Below are positions 1 through 10,389 of a stretch of 64,000 bases of DNA, piece by piece. Source of the DNA: Lingula anatina (Eukaryota > Brachiopoda > Lingulata > Lingulida > Lingulidae); contig NW_019776115.1 of the NCBI RefSeq assembly GCF_001039355.2, positions 8,978 to 72,977 of the forward strand. The letters are read 5' to 3'. Both the position numbers and the translations under genes were made by a program. How positions within the stretch are numbered: the stretch's first letter is position 1; every line of letters begins with the position of its first letter. The notes under the pieces are model-generated. The model was not told the origin of the DNA. It saw only the letters and a list, made by a program, of their open reading frames with translations, and searched no databases.

Positions 1-2318
1 AAACTATGCATGCCTATTATTACATTAATAAGGCTGAAAAAACATCCAAATATGTGTTTTATTACACCACTGGTTTGATATAAATGCCAACATATAGTAC
101 AAATATATTTCTTATTTATTATTGTAAGTTTGACAGTATTGGTAGTACAGAAATCGACTGTGACGTTATAACAGAATCTCATAGCAGAATCATACTTTGA
201 TATTCAAAATATTAAATCATTTGAAGCTGCTACGGAACGGATCCAATCGTTGTATAATAATGTTTAAAATATTCCCTCTTTTGTCATCCGAGAGGGAAAT
301 TTACGAGAAGGTAGCTATCGTCACAACTTATAAAATATATATAGTCTGTGCAACCTTGCTGCTACCAGTTGGCAAGCGATCGCTACAGTCCTGCAACCGG
401 TTTTCAGTCTCCAAGTGGTTGCTGACAGGTTGTTTATCGCTCGCCTAACGGTGTGCGACTGGTAACCTCTGATTTGAAGATTGTCTGTAAGAGGTTGCAG
501 ATACCATATTGTAACCTTGTTACAACCGGTTAGCAACTGCTTGCCGATCAAAATATGCAAATTAGGTCGCAAAGTGATCGCAAGCGACCACCAGATTTTG
601 TGGTTGCAAAGAGGTTGCCAAAAGGTTGCAAGCGCAGTGTGACCCAGCCTTAAGTGAGCGTTAACCTTTTAGCTATAACATTTTCATAGTGCTGCACAAG
701 CCACTGTCACATACCTTGAGCTAAAGGGTAGATGCTTGCCAAGGTTAACATTTTCTTTTGAGCACCTGCTGCAACATTTAAATGTTACGCCATGTAACAT
801 TGTCACGCTTAATTAACCTGGTTATAACATGAATGCTACTTTATACTTGAAATTGAAAGATCGCCGGTTAGTTTTCTACGATGTCAAACGGCTTTTAATG
901 CTGTATGAAGGATAAAATTTCGCCAATTTTTAATACTGCGACATCATTATTGTGTCAGTTAATTTGATGGAGGGGGGGGGTTCTATCCTCTTCACCAAGA
1001 TAAAATATTAATTTTCAATGATATAATTCCATCGAATGAAACAAACTTATAGTGACAAAATACAATATACAAAAACTCTTTCGTTCTGTCCAAAAATTGT
1101 TTCAATATGTGCTGAGCGAAACTGTGCGAGAAACACTTGACCGGCTTTCGTTATACTGTAATTATGACATTCAAAATAAGTAGATATGATGCAGTTTTGT
1201 CGGTGGCTTTTTATTTTCTGTTAAACAACATCTACCAAATGCAACCCTCGCTGGTAGAAAGCCTGGAACGGTTTCTCTGCATTGCGGTAGTTGTTACGTT
1301 TTGCTTAGATCCGAGTTTAACTGTTGTACGCACAATGGTGCTTTCAAATTGTTGTCTCGTTGATAGAGGATACTTTTAACTTACAGGAGAGTTTTCGAAT
1401 TAAAGCAGATTTTTACAGCAGAACACACTTGTGATAGCACAAAGCATTTGTACAAAAATATGCACTCATTAGTGAGAACAAAAACCGATAAAATGTGTCT
1501 ATATAACGGAAATTCAATTATTATGTTATTTTGTGTTTGGAATTCACACTCTGCTTAATACTGCTAGGTTAGAGGGTACGTAAACTAGCTACCTTAAATG
1601 CTTAATTAAGTTATTGTTATAATAATTTAAAGGTCAAGTTCATAGATTGACAAAAAGTGGAGATATAGTTCCTGACAGTACTTGAAAGATGCATATTTTA
1701 ACATATTTGCCAGGTGAAATATGGATAACGAAATCCAATAGGTAGGCTGTGCAGTTATGTGTCATGGAGATTGAAGTTACGGGTACGCCAGAACGTTACA
1801 TAGAGCCAAAAGTGAGATTTCATAACAAGCTATCTCATTTTCGATAGTTTCTTTGAACAGCGACATGAAGATTGTCAGCAACTTGATTTTTTCAAAATAT
1901 TCATATTGATTGCCCTAATATAAAGAAACGCGCTAGATGGTGCCAGAATGCTTTTCAAAATCAATTAAAGCAAAATGAAATCAAGTATAAGACAAACTTT
2001 ATTTCCTGATTAATATTCCTTTCTGTTCATACCAAATAAGAAATAAGACTTTATTATTCTTCTATGGTTATAAATTGTAATTTGAAATATTCTCCCAAAT
2101 CAAAGATTCATTCTTAAATAAGGCTTTTTTTCAAATCTTCAAAGTGCTTTCATGTGTAGGCCTTATTAAGGTGCATAGTTCCAGTCCAAATGTCCAGGTT
2201 ATATACACGATTTAATCGCAATGTCTCAGGCAAGTTTGTATTTATGTCATGTAGTGTTTGACTGAATAATTATTATACAGCTTTTTTTAAAATTCCCTCT
2301 GCTGTAACATTCACACAT
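1..2318. other. Non-coding 3' flank of gene A
   Basis: No exon with splice sites and a recognisable domain was found here. The short open frames lack domain content. It holds the repeat-like tract at about 320-660 and a G-run near 972. AATAAA hexamers on the minus strand (read as tttatt at 1998-2003 and 2050-2055) are possible poly(A) signals for gene A, which ends at 2319. Confidence 0.6.
320..660. repeat. GCAACC/GGTTGC-rich interspersed repeat (probable)
   Basis: This ~340-bp tract is packed with GCAACC, GGTTGC, GCAAGCGATCGC and similar words in alternating orientation, ending in a sequence reading GTGTGACCCAGCC. Such self-complementary composition is typical of a non-autonomous DNA element or foldback repeat. 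No clean terminal inverted repeats or target-site duplications were identified, so the boundaries and class are uncertain. Confidence 0.4.
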
Positions 2319-5300
2319 TTAGCCAACGAGAAGTTTCCTCAGATTCATCCCTCTCTTGCACTTCCGGTTCCAGAAAGTCAACTGACCGAGATCAAAGACG
2401 TCTTCCGAGTTGCAGCAGAGATACGTCTTTGATGCATAGGTGCTCAGTTCTTCCCCGCAGTCCTCCCCCGGGTTGTAGAACACTACCACTCTCTTCCCTG
2501 GGGGGTCAATGCGATGGTTGTACGTCTCGCACATAATCTGCCCCATGGCTTTGTAGACTGGGGCCTGAGCTGAATTCTCCACCAGAAGCCTGGTATCAAG
2601 CCCAAGGTTATCTCCCACGATGATCCTTGCCAGACGTTCGCAGTCGGCTGGGCAGTTGCGAAGTACCTTGAGGCAAGTGAGGAGGTCCCTTTGGTTGTCT
2701 ATGACGTCGCGTTTGCGCCGAGTGTTGTAGAAGTTGGGGTACTTGTCCGTAATGACATAAGCGGCGCTGTCGTTGCCATACATGTCTGTAGCCCACAGAG
2801 TCTTGTGGCCGTAGATTAATGTTGGGAGGTCAAACAAGATAGGACCTTGAGCGGTGCTGTTGGTTTCAGCTCTGAGTCGGCATCGGCAGCTGTTTGAACA
2901 AAAAACAAAATTACAATACTAAATGCCAATACTGTTAAAAGTAGATTCTTACAATGATACTGGAAAGAGAAAAATCAACAGAATTATAATAATGCAGTGA
3001 TGCAGTTATGCTGCAACAATTTTGAGGCCAAACAGAATGTCTTATTACAGTGACGTTATCTTCTGGGTGTAAATAGTTGTCCCCCCAGCTTTCTTAGATC
3101 ACAATTGAAATGCATGCGAGGTAAATAATATATATATATAGAACACAGTTTAGAAGAATGTGATGGATGAGGATGCACTGAGAATCGTAAAATACTCACC
3201 GTCTAATGTTTGTATCAGTTGGTTTCTCACCTGGAATAAAAAGGTATGTGCTACCTTAAAATTCATGAAATTACCCTTTTTGTGCATAGGCCTACGTCAG
3301 CAATAATAATAATGCGTGAATGCGAACCAAACGTCATTAATTCTCTTTTAAGAAGAAAGGTTTTTAAATTACCAAGTGCCAAAAATGTTTACTTGAATAT
3401 TGCAACATTAATTTTTTCTATAGTGACAATAAGGTAATCAGAACGTAATCAGAACTAAGAACGTAAATGCAAAAAGAAAAAAACCTATTTGCTAAAGATA
3501 CAAAAACCAAACATTATTAAGTGTCAGTAAAAAATTTCCATTACCGTGACAATTTAACCCGTCTCCAGCATATCCCACGTTGCACACGCATTCAAAGGAG
3601 CCACGCGTGTTGATGCACGTCGCGTGCTGCGAGCAAGGGTTTCTTTTACACTCATTGGCGTCCTGGTCTGAAATTAGAAAAATGACATAAATAACCACTA
3701 TGTATTTGTAAGCAGTCATGCACCATCTGCCAGTAAATAAAGTGTAAGCGCTCTAGTACGTACAAGTACTGGTCACGTGCGTGCAAATGAAGGAAAATGT
3801 ACTGAATGACGTGTACTGATGTGACCTCCAATATAGCGTGGCTTTGTTTGGAAAAACATGTGAAGTGGGATTTTTGTGTAAGCGACGCAACCGCAGAACA
3901 AGCTAAATCTGACAAGAACGCATACCACAAGTAAGTTTATCATTCCCCAGCTCCCAGCTGACAGGACAACTACAGATGGCGCCACCGTTACTATCAGTAC
4001 AGTTATGACTGCATCCGCCATTGTTAATGCGGCATGTGCTGACTGGAAGAAAATATTTAAAAAAATAATGAATCATATGATCATAGCAAAAAATGAATGT
4101 TTGTGAGGGAAGGTGGCGCCTCAGTACAATATGAAATTTGTTGAATTCAATTTGCATTGGACAGTTATGTTTAACGGTTCGAGAAGTTGATACATGCAAC
4201 GTATGGTAAAATTTTGAGTAACCTAATATTTTATTTAGTACAAACTTTGTTATTCGAAACAGTAACACAAGGATGGTTGGCATTATAGGGTTTAAAATGT
4301 TATTCCCAGAGTTTTTTTTTTACTGAGGGTTGCTGTACTTAATTTCACCAAAACTTCTTACTGCACGTTTGTTTATCTTCCGCTAACATCAGATGTGCCG
4401 GACACCCACAGGATATTTTCCCCTTATTGTCAGCTACACAGAAATGACTGCAACCGCCATTTTGGTAAAGGCATGGAGTTACTGAAAATAATGACTTATA
4501 TTGATGACATTGTTTTTTTTAAATATGTACTGTTTCAAGAAAGCTCCGCTGTTTAGGCCTAGTGCTACACATTTTCTTTTCAGAGATCAAAACCAGAGGC
4601 AACAAGGTTGGATCTACTGTGCCATGCAATAATGTGATATGTTTTCATACCAAAGTTTATTCCTTTGATGAGCTGATTATAAGATTAAAAATGCAACAAA
4701 AATAAAACAACTATGAAAAGCATACATGTATCAAATTTCATTTGGCCTTTGACACACGTTTCTGTATGTCCGTCTAGTACCAGCAAGAGCTTGTACATGC
4801 ATGAAGTGATTCAAGGTAAACTTGATATAACGCGGTTACAACCTGTACGAACTTATCTGAGGTATTACCACAAATCTTCTTATCTCTTGCCAGAACCAGT
4901 GCAGGTGGACATGTACATGTGATGGTAGCATTCACGTCACTATGGCAACTGTGACTACACCCACCATTGTCTATGTCGCATGGGGATACTGTAAATGAAG
5001 GTGATCCGAATAATAAAACAATGCATTTGCAGCAGATCACTGGTGATTCATTTGGCTTAGGCTCAGACATTTTAGCTTTTACTTACCGTTAACTATACGT
5101 GACTATACACTAAATACACAATTGTAGTGGTAAATGAACGAGCACTTAAGTAAATGAGACGACACATTAATTTTGATATAATGATTTTGATATATCTTAT
5201 CTTATTAGGAGAGGACGCTGTAAATCGTCCCCCTTGCATGCAAATAATGCCATCAACAGAGGGCGTATGGGGCCCAAGCACAGAGATTTCTCTTACCGCA

Positions 5301-7026
5301 CGTGTTCTTGTCCTCCGCCAGCACCAGGTTGCTAGGACACGTACACACTGGGTTCCCTTTGTCACCAGTACAGCCGTGAGTACAAGTACTGTTCAGACAG
5401 GGGTCGCTGGTGTCGGTCACTGGAAATGTAGAATAATATTATAAATATATACCTAGGCCGCAATGGCTCACATGGTAGGAGAATACACATACTACGGAAT
5501 GGCTCTCATAGTTGAGGCCGTGCAAGAAATTCCTTTCCCCAAATGCCCAAGCACGCACATTGTATATACTTTCAGTGGTTATAACATCGGACACCTAGGC
5601 TGGCGACAGGTCTTCTGATATAGATGTACAGGTAGTGAATTGATTTTAATTCAAGGAAACGAAACATCTGCCTCAGCTATTTACTTTAATACACCACAGC
5701 GTTTGGATATAATTTAAGGAGAGAATGGGAGATATTTAATTCGAATTAAAATAAAATTTAAATTGATTTTTCGCCTTAACTCATTAAATAGAAAATAAGA
5801 TAAACACTAAGTTGTCCAAATGGCCAACCACACAAAATTTGCATTTGCCGTTGTAAGTACCTCCGCACATGTTAACATGGCAGTAACTCCACTGATACTG
5901 AGGGAACTTGTAAACAAAGTACCCGCCCGGACATTTCCGCACCATGGCGTAGTCAAAGGTGGTGTGCGAGTTGTGGTAGCAGGTACAGCTGGAGCTGGAG
6001 GGCCGAGTGCAGATCTTTCTTTTGACGATGCCGTTCCTCACAGTTGGATGACCTCCTAATAGCCATCGTGTTTTACCATTTCCTCCACAATGACCCCAGG
6101 TCACACACTGGAGACGGACAGCATGGGTTTTATTTTCTTCAGTGTAAGAGGTGTTGTAAACCTAATATATGTGCTCAACAAATTTTTCATTTTGGATAAG
6201 AAGGTTAATAAATGTTGGTTCCAGATCACCCTACTGACAAATTATTGTTGGCACCTACAAGTTAAAGCGAGTCCAGCTCAGGAACGTATATCTAAATTAT
6301 ACCTCTGTGAACCTTCATTGAATGGGATGTGCTGCTGAGTGATAGCGGGATAAGAAATGAAAACTGGACTTACAACCTACTGTATGTACCTGGTATATCG
6401 GTGAAAAACCCATTTACAAGTAACATGCTATATTGTTATTATTCAAGAGCCATTTGTTAACTTGCCGAGTCCGCCATCCGGTTGCCTGCGCCTTTCACAA
6501 ATCTGTACCAGCCTTCGAAACTATTCGTATCGTCACAATAACTGTTTGAACCATATCGTGCATTTCTCCATTCCTGATCCAAAAGATTGTATCTCCTACA
6601 TGGGTCCACTGAAAAAATCCATGCAGTGTAAAGTATCTGGGTCCACTGTACTTATTTCGCTTTGGAATGCCATTGATTTTTTTTTTCACTTTAAAGTTTC
6701 CATAGTCTTCTCTTTGTACTGTGTCAGATAAAACGAATCGAAGTTCCATGCCAAGTTATGCATCATTTTTATTTATTTTGCAAGGAAAATAAACTGTAAA
6801 AGACACGTGGTCTTTCCATGTGGATTTCAATTAATTTTGACATTTAAAATGTACATACCGCACGTTTTCTGGTTTTTGCCCAACTCCATGGTATCTGGGC
6901 ACTCGCAAGTTTTGCTACCAGCTCCTTGTGACCGACAAGTATGACTGCATCCGCCATTGTCACTTGAACACGGAGATACTGAAAGTAAACCACACCAAAT
7001 GTGCCCTCTTGTGTATCAGTAGCAAA

Positions 7027-7087
<61 letters not shown>

Positions 7088-9709
7088 TCTCTCTCAGTCT
7101 CAATTAATCATTTAAGAACGCGTATCAGTTCATAGTTAGATGAAAGTGAAAAATGAAGTCAAAGATATATGCGCGAATTCTACTTTTTCTAATTTTGGTG
7201 ACAGAAAATGATAAATCTGGCTTTTTGTGTAAATCATTGCAAATGTTAGAATTCATACCTTGCAAGTATGGGGGATTTTCGTATTCAGAAACTCTTAAAA
7301 ATAGCAAGTCTTTTGTATAATATTTGTAAGTTATTAATACTTAAAGAAATAGACTGCGCTAAAGGAGTATTACGAGATGCACGTTTATTTTAGCTTACTG
7401 ATACATTTTGTCCTCAACTTTAAGTATATTTTTTCAGAATACATGGTAGCAAAGGTTTTGCAAATTACTTTCTATGAGAATTCAGTTTTCCCGTGTTTTG
7501 TGTAAAACAAATAAAAACTGTTTCCTGTCACCATTTCCTCTTGTTAAAGATGAATGTAAATGAACTGAGGTTTTATTATTGGCTAAATTATTTAAAAAAA
7601 GCATCAAACAGCTAAAAAATGACCTGCACAAAAGACGTAACGAAACTTTTTTCTCCCAATCTTTAAAAACCCGGCGACATCGCAAAAGTATCTGCACGCT
7701 ATTTATTGAGTTATTTAACATTTACAGACATCTGAGACGTTAGATATCATACTCATTTCCCGACAAGTTTCAGATTTACTACTTTGGTAACACAGATCGA
7801 TTGAAGATCGTGAAATGGTGCCCCGAGCGACAGATACGAATGTTCAAAATTTAGTCCGTTTATGTTCTTTGTGTGAGAACAGATAATTCTGGTAATTATT
7901 ATTATTATTATTATTATTATTATTGTTCATAATTAACTTGCTAGACTGATGTAAGTTAAGTTTTACTTGGACAAACAATCCCGCTCGCTTACTTTTAATG
8001 AAATATTGAAATGTTAAATGGATCTTTATATTGAGAATGAGTAAAATTATACGTAGCAAAATACTACTCACCGCAGCTTTGGTTTTGGTTTGAGTTGAGT
8101 ATGTTAGCCGGACACGTGCACTGCGCCTGGCCATTCTGGTTGACACACCCGTATGTACAGTTACTATCTAGGCAAGGGTCACTGGTGTCTTTAACTGATT
8201 AATTTGAAAAATATAGTATTAAACAATATTTAACAATAATAGAGCGATTTAAATGGATAATACTTTAAGTTGTTTTAATTAAAATACGCAAGCTTTCATG
8301 GCATGTTAATGGTTCGTTAAACCCAGTGCAATCAAGGGTGAATTGATAACATGTATATATAACAGAAGGTATTGTGTGTGTTTCGATGTCTAATCTTTTA
8401 CGACTTGCAACATTTTACACAGAATAAATTAGTTAGATGTAGATGAGTTGAAAAGTCGCGCCTGCAGAAGTTCCCACCACGGTCATGATATTTGTGCGAC
8501 CCGGCACAGTGCTTTTAGTAATAACCAAACAGAACCGTTACCTACTGGTTTCATTAAACACAAGAAAAAGAGCATAAAGGGACAGACGTATTTTAAATCA
8601 TACCTGCACAGAATGCCCTGTGACACATGTATTGCAGATTTGGCAGCTGATACACATAATATCCTCCTGGGCACTTCTTCACCTTGACGTATTCATATTG
8701 TTGAAGATTTGAATAATGAGAGATGGTAGCACACGTAGAGGAATAGTATGTGCACAGTCGTCGTGACACTATGCCGTTACTGACCTTTGGGTGACCGCCG
8801 GATAACCAGATCGGGTAGCGGGTGCCGCAGTGGCTTTGTGATGGCGCCTGGGAGAGTACATTTTACACATGTACACTTTTGTTGAGTTATATAACACTTT
8901 AAGCAAAACGTAAATTTCTTTATGGTTGGTAAATACACGATGGCCAAGATTCTGATTTTATTATTTATTTATTGTTTCAATTTTTAAAGTTCTCTTCAAG
9001 TATCTCTTTGAGTATTACCTTTTAAAGAGTCATGACATAATACAACTTTCTCAGTTCACGATGTATGTGTGTGTGTGTGTTTTTTTTAATTGGGGGAAAA
9101 GTCATATACATGTAATTAGGAGATACAAAATGCATCACTGTACCGAATCAGGCATCTTGTTGCCAGCCCTCCCCATGAAGCGGTACCAGCCATGCCAGCG
9201 GTGACTGATATCACAGAAGTATTTTTGTCCGTAGTTTATGTTCCTCCATTCGTCAGTTATGGGTTGATAGTTGTGACACGGGTCTTCTGTAAACCGAGAG
9301 GATTCGTTAATACAAATCATGATCTTCTGTGTAAGTTATGTTCAAATACGATTTTGTTCAATCTACGAAGTAAATAGGTGTTTAATGTCAGATCAACTGT
9401 CTAATTTCAAAACGACTGGAATTTTCAGGTTTAGTACCCTCTGCTAAACACGAATAGCTTACTAAAATAAAGGTGCGTTATTGGTCTAAGTAATCTTGAA
9501 TTGGATCATACAAACATAGCCGACGTGTTGAAAAAGGCCACTTTTGCCATGCAGCGTGAGAGAAAATTGGGATTCAAGATCCAATTGTGAATTTCTCTAT
9601 TAAATATTAAAAAAATATCAAGGTATATGGTTTACTTACCGTTTGCTCTAACAGGGACCCATAAAATCCCCATGAGCAGGAATAACACCTGATATCGTGC
9701 GTCTATCAT
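2319..9709 (-). CDS. Gene A: secreted 2×D8C / 7×EGF protein with novel C-terminal domain
   Basis: Fourteen exons (minus strand): 9709-9640, 9286-9144, 8847-8604, 8194-8072, 6978-6859, 6608-6466, 6107-5861, 5419-5297, 4988-4869, 4481-4362, 4042-3926, 3667-3545, 3230-3200, 2889-2319. They sum to 2295 nt (764 aa) with no frame break. Domain order: signal peptide (1-23, hydrophobic VLFLLMGILW); D8C-1 (24-152, split over two exons, with WYRFMGRAGN and CPGGYYVY); EGF1-2 (153-233); D8C-2 (234-363, CPGGYFVYKF); EGF3-6; calcium-binding EGF (524-564, DxxANEC plus CINTRGSFECVC, which fits the Asn-hydroxylation consensus); linker; unrecognised ten-cysteine domain (575-764). D8C is the module of uromodulin, GP2 and OIT3, but the ZP domain of those proteins is missing. 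A furin-type RRKR lies in the C-terminal domain. The intron after exon 6 uses a GC donor. The start is the first ATG of the signal peptide, 208 bp from the start of divergent gene B. Extracellular; ligand unknown. Confidence 0.9.
6464..6465 (-). other. Non-canonical GC splice donor, gene A exon 6
   Basis: The minus strand reads TCG|GCAAGT at the end of the D8C-2 first-half exon. A cut here gives a 143-nt exon ending in phase 0, identical in length and phase to the matching exon in gene D, where the donor is GTAAGC. No GT at a compatible position is visible nearby. GC–AG introns are a known minor class that need an otherwise strong donor, as here. Confidence 0.8.
7031..7085. repeat. (TA)n microsatellite in gene A intron 4
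   Basis: About 27 uninterrupted TA units in the intron between the EGF2 and EGF1 exons. The same intron also carries an ATT trinucleotide repeat at 7894-7924. Paralogue F has the same flanking intron sequence but lacks the TA expansion. Confidence 0.95.
7894..7924. repeat. (ATT)n microsatellite in gene A intron 4
   Basis: About ten ATT units. It lies in the intron between the EGF1 exon (8072-8194) and the EGF2 exon of gene A. Otherwise this 1.1-kb intron shows nothing recognisable. Confidence 0.9.
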
Positions 9710-9917
9710 GTCGCAGGGTTATATCGTGAAATGATGACGGTAACTACGATATTAATATATGACGATATATGATCCTACGTATCAACCAATGGAATAAATA
9801 GTTCAAAAGTTGAAGAAAAGATGTTTAAAACAAACGTTTTTATTGGACGACCTATAGTTCAATATAAATTGATGTATAGTATTCATGTGTAACAGAACAT
9901 TCATCACTTGTTCAAAG
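9710..9917. promoter_or_regulatory. Bidirectional promoter between genes A and B
   Basis: The two start codons are separated by only 208 bp, so both core promoters must lie here unless an unseen upstream exon exists. A CCAAT box (ACCAATGGAA, core 9786-9790) sits ~77 nt from the A start; an inverted one (ATTGG) is at 9842-9846. TATAAA at 9863-9868 lies ~50 nt upstream of the B start, a suitable TATA position. On the minus strand a TATA-like ATATATTA lies near 9752-9760 for gene A. The D/E interval has the same arrangement. Confidence 0.6.
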
Positions 9918-10356
9918 ATGCTTACGTTTGTTTTGCTGTTTCTGTGTGTAGCTAAATCGGTAGTGGCGTTAATAGCAGGTATGTTGTTAGATGGAACGGC
10001 ACAGTTTTATGTTTAAATTTAACTCAAAGTCATTTTAAAAACCATCGTGATGCACCATCAGTGTATCTCTTTAAACCAAATCTGTATATTATTTGCACAC
10101 CTCCTTTAAAAAGTTAGGGCTATTTTATTGCGAGCAAATTTGTTAAAACTCGCTGTCTAATTGATTTCAGATGACCCTTGCGACTATTACATTGAAATGT
10201 ATGAACCTTGGAGAAAAATCAGCCACAGCAGTTCTAGATATTATTATGAAGAATATGGGATGACAAGGGATTGGTTTCGCATCACAGGACAAGCGGGAAA
10301 TAAGGTGGCCAACACGGTATGAAAAGTATTTGCAGAATATCGTTTTTGTTAATATC

Positions 10357-10389
<33 letters not shown>

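Noticed and set aside
5446..5490. A-box-like ATGGCTCACATGGTAGGAG in a gene A intron
   Set aside because: The matching introns of D and F contain homologous but non-tRNA-like sequence, and no B box follows.
2319..9709. ZP domain expected by analogy with uromodulin, GP2 or OIT3
   Set aside because: None of the five genes shows ZP motifs; the C-terminal exon is a different cysteine-rich sequence.
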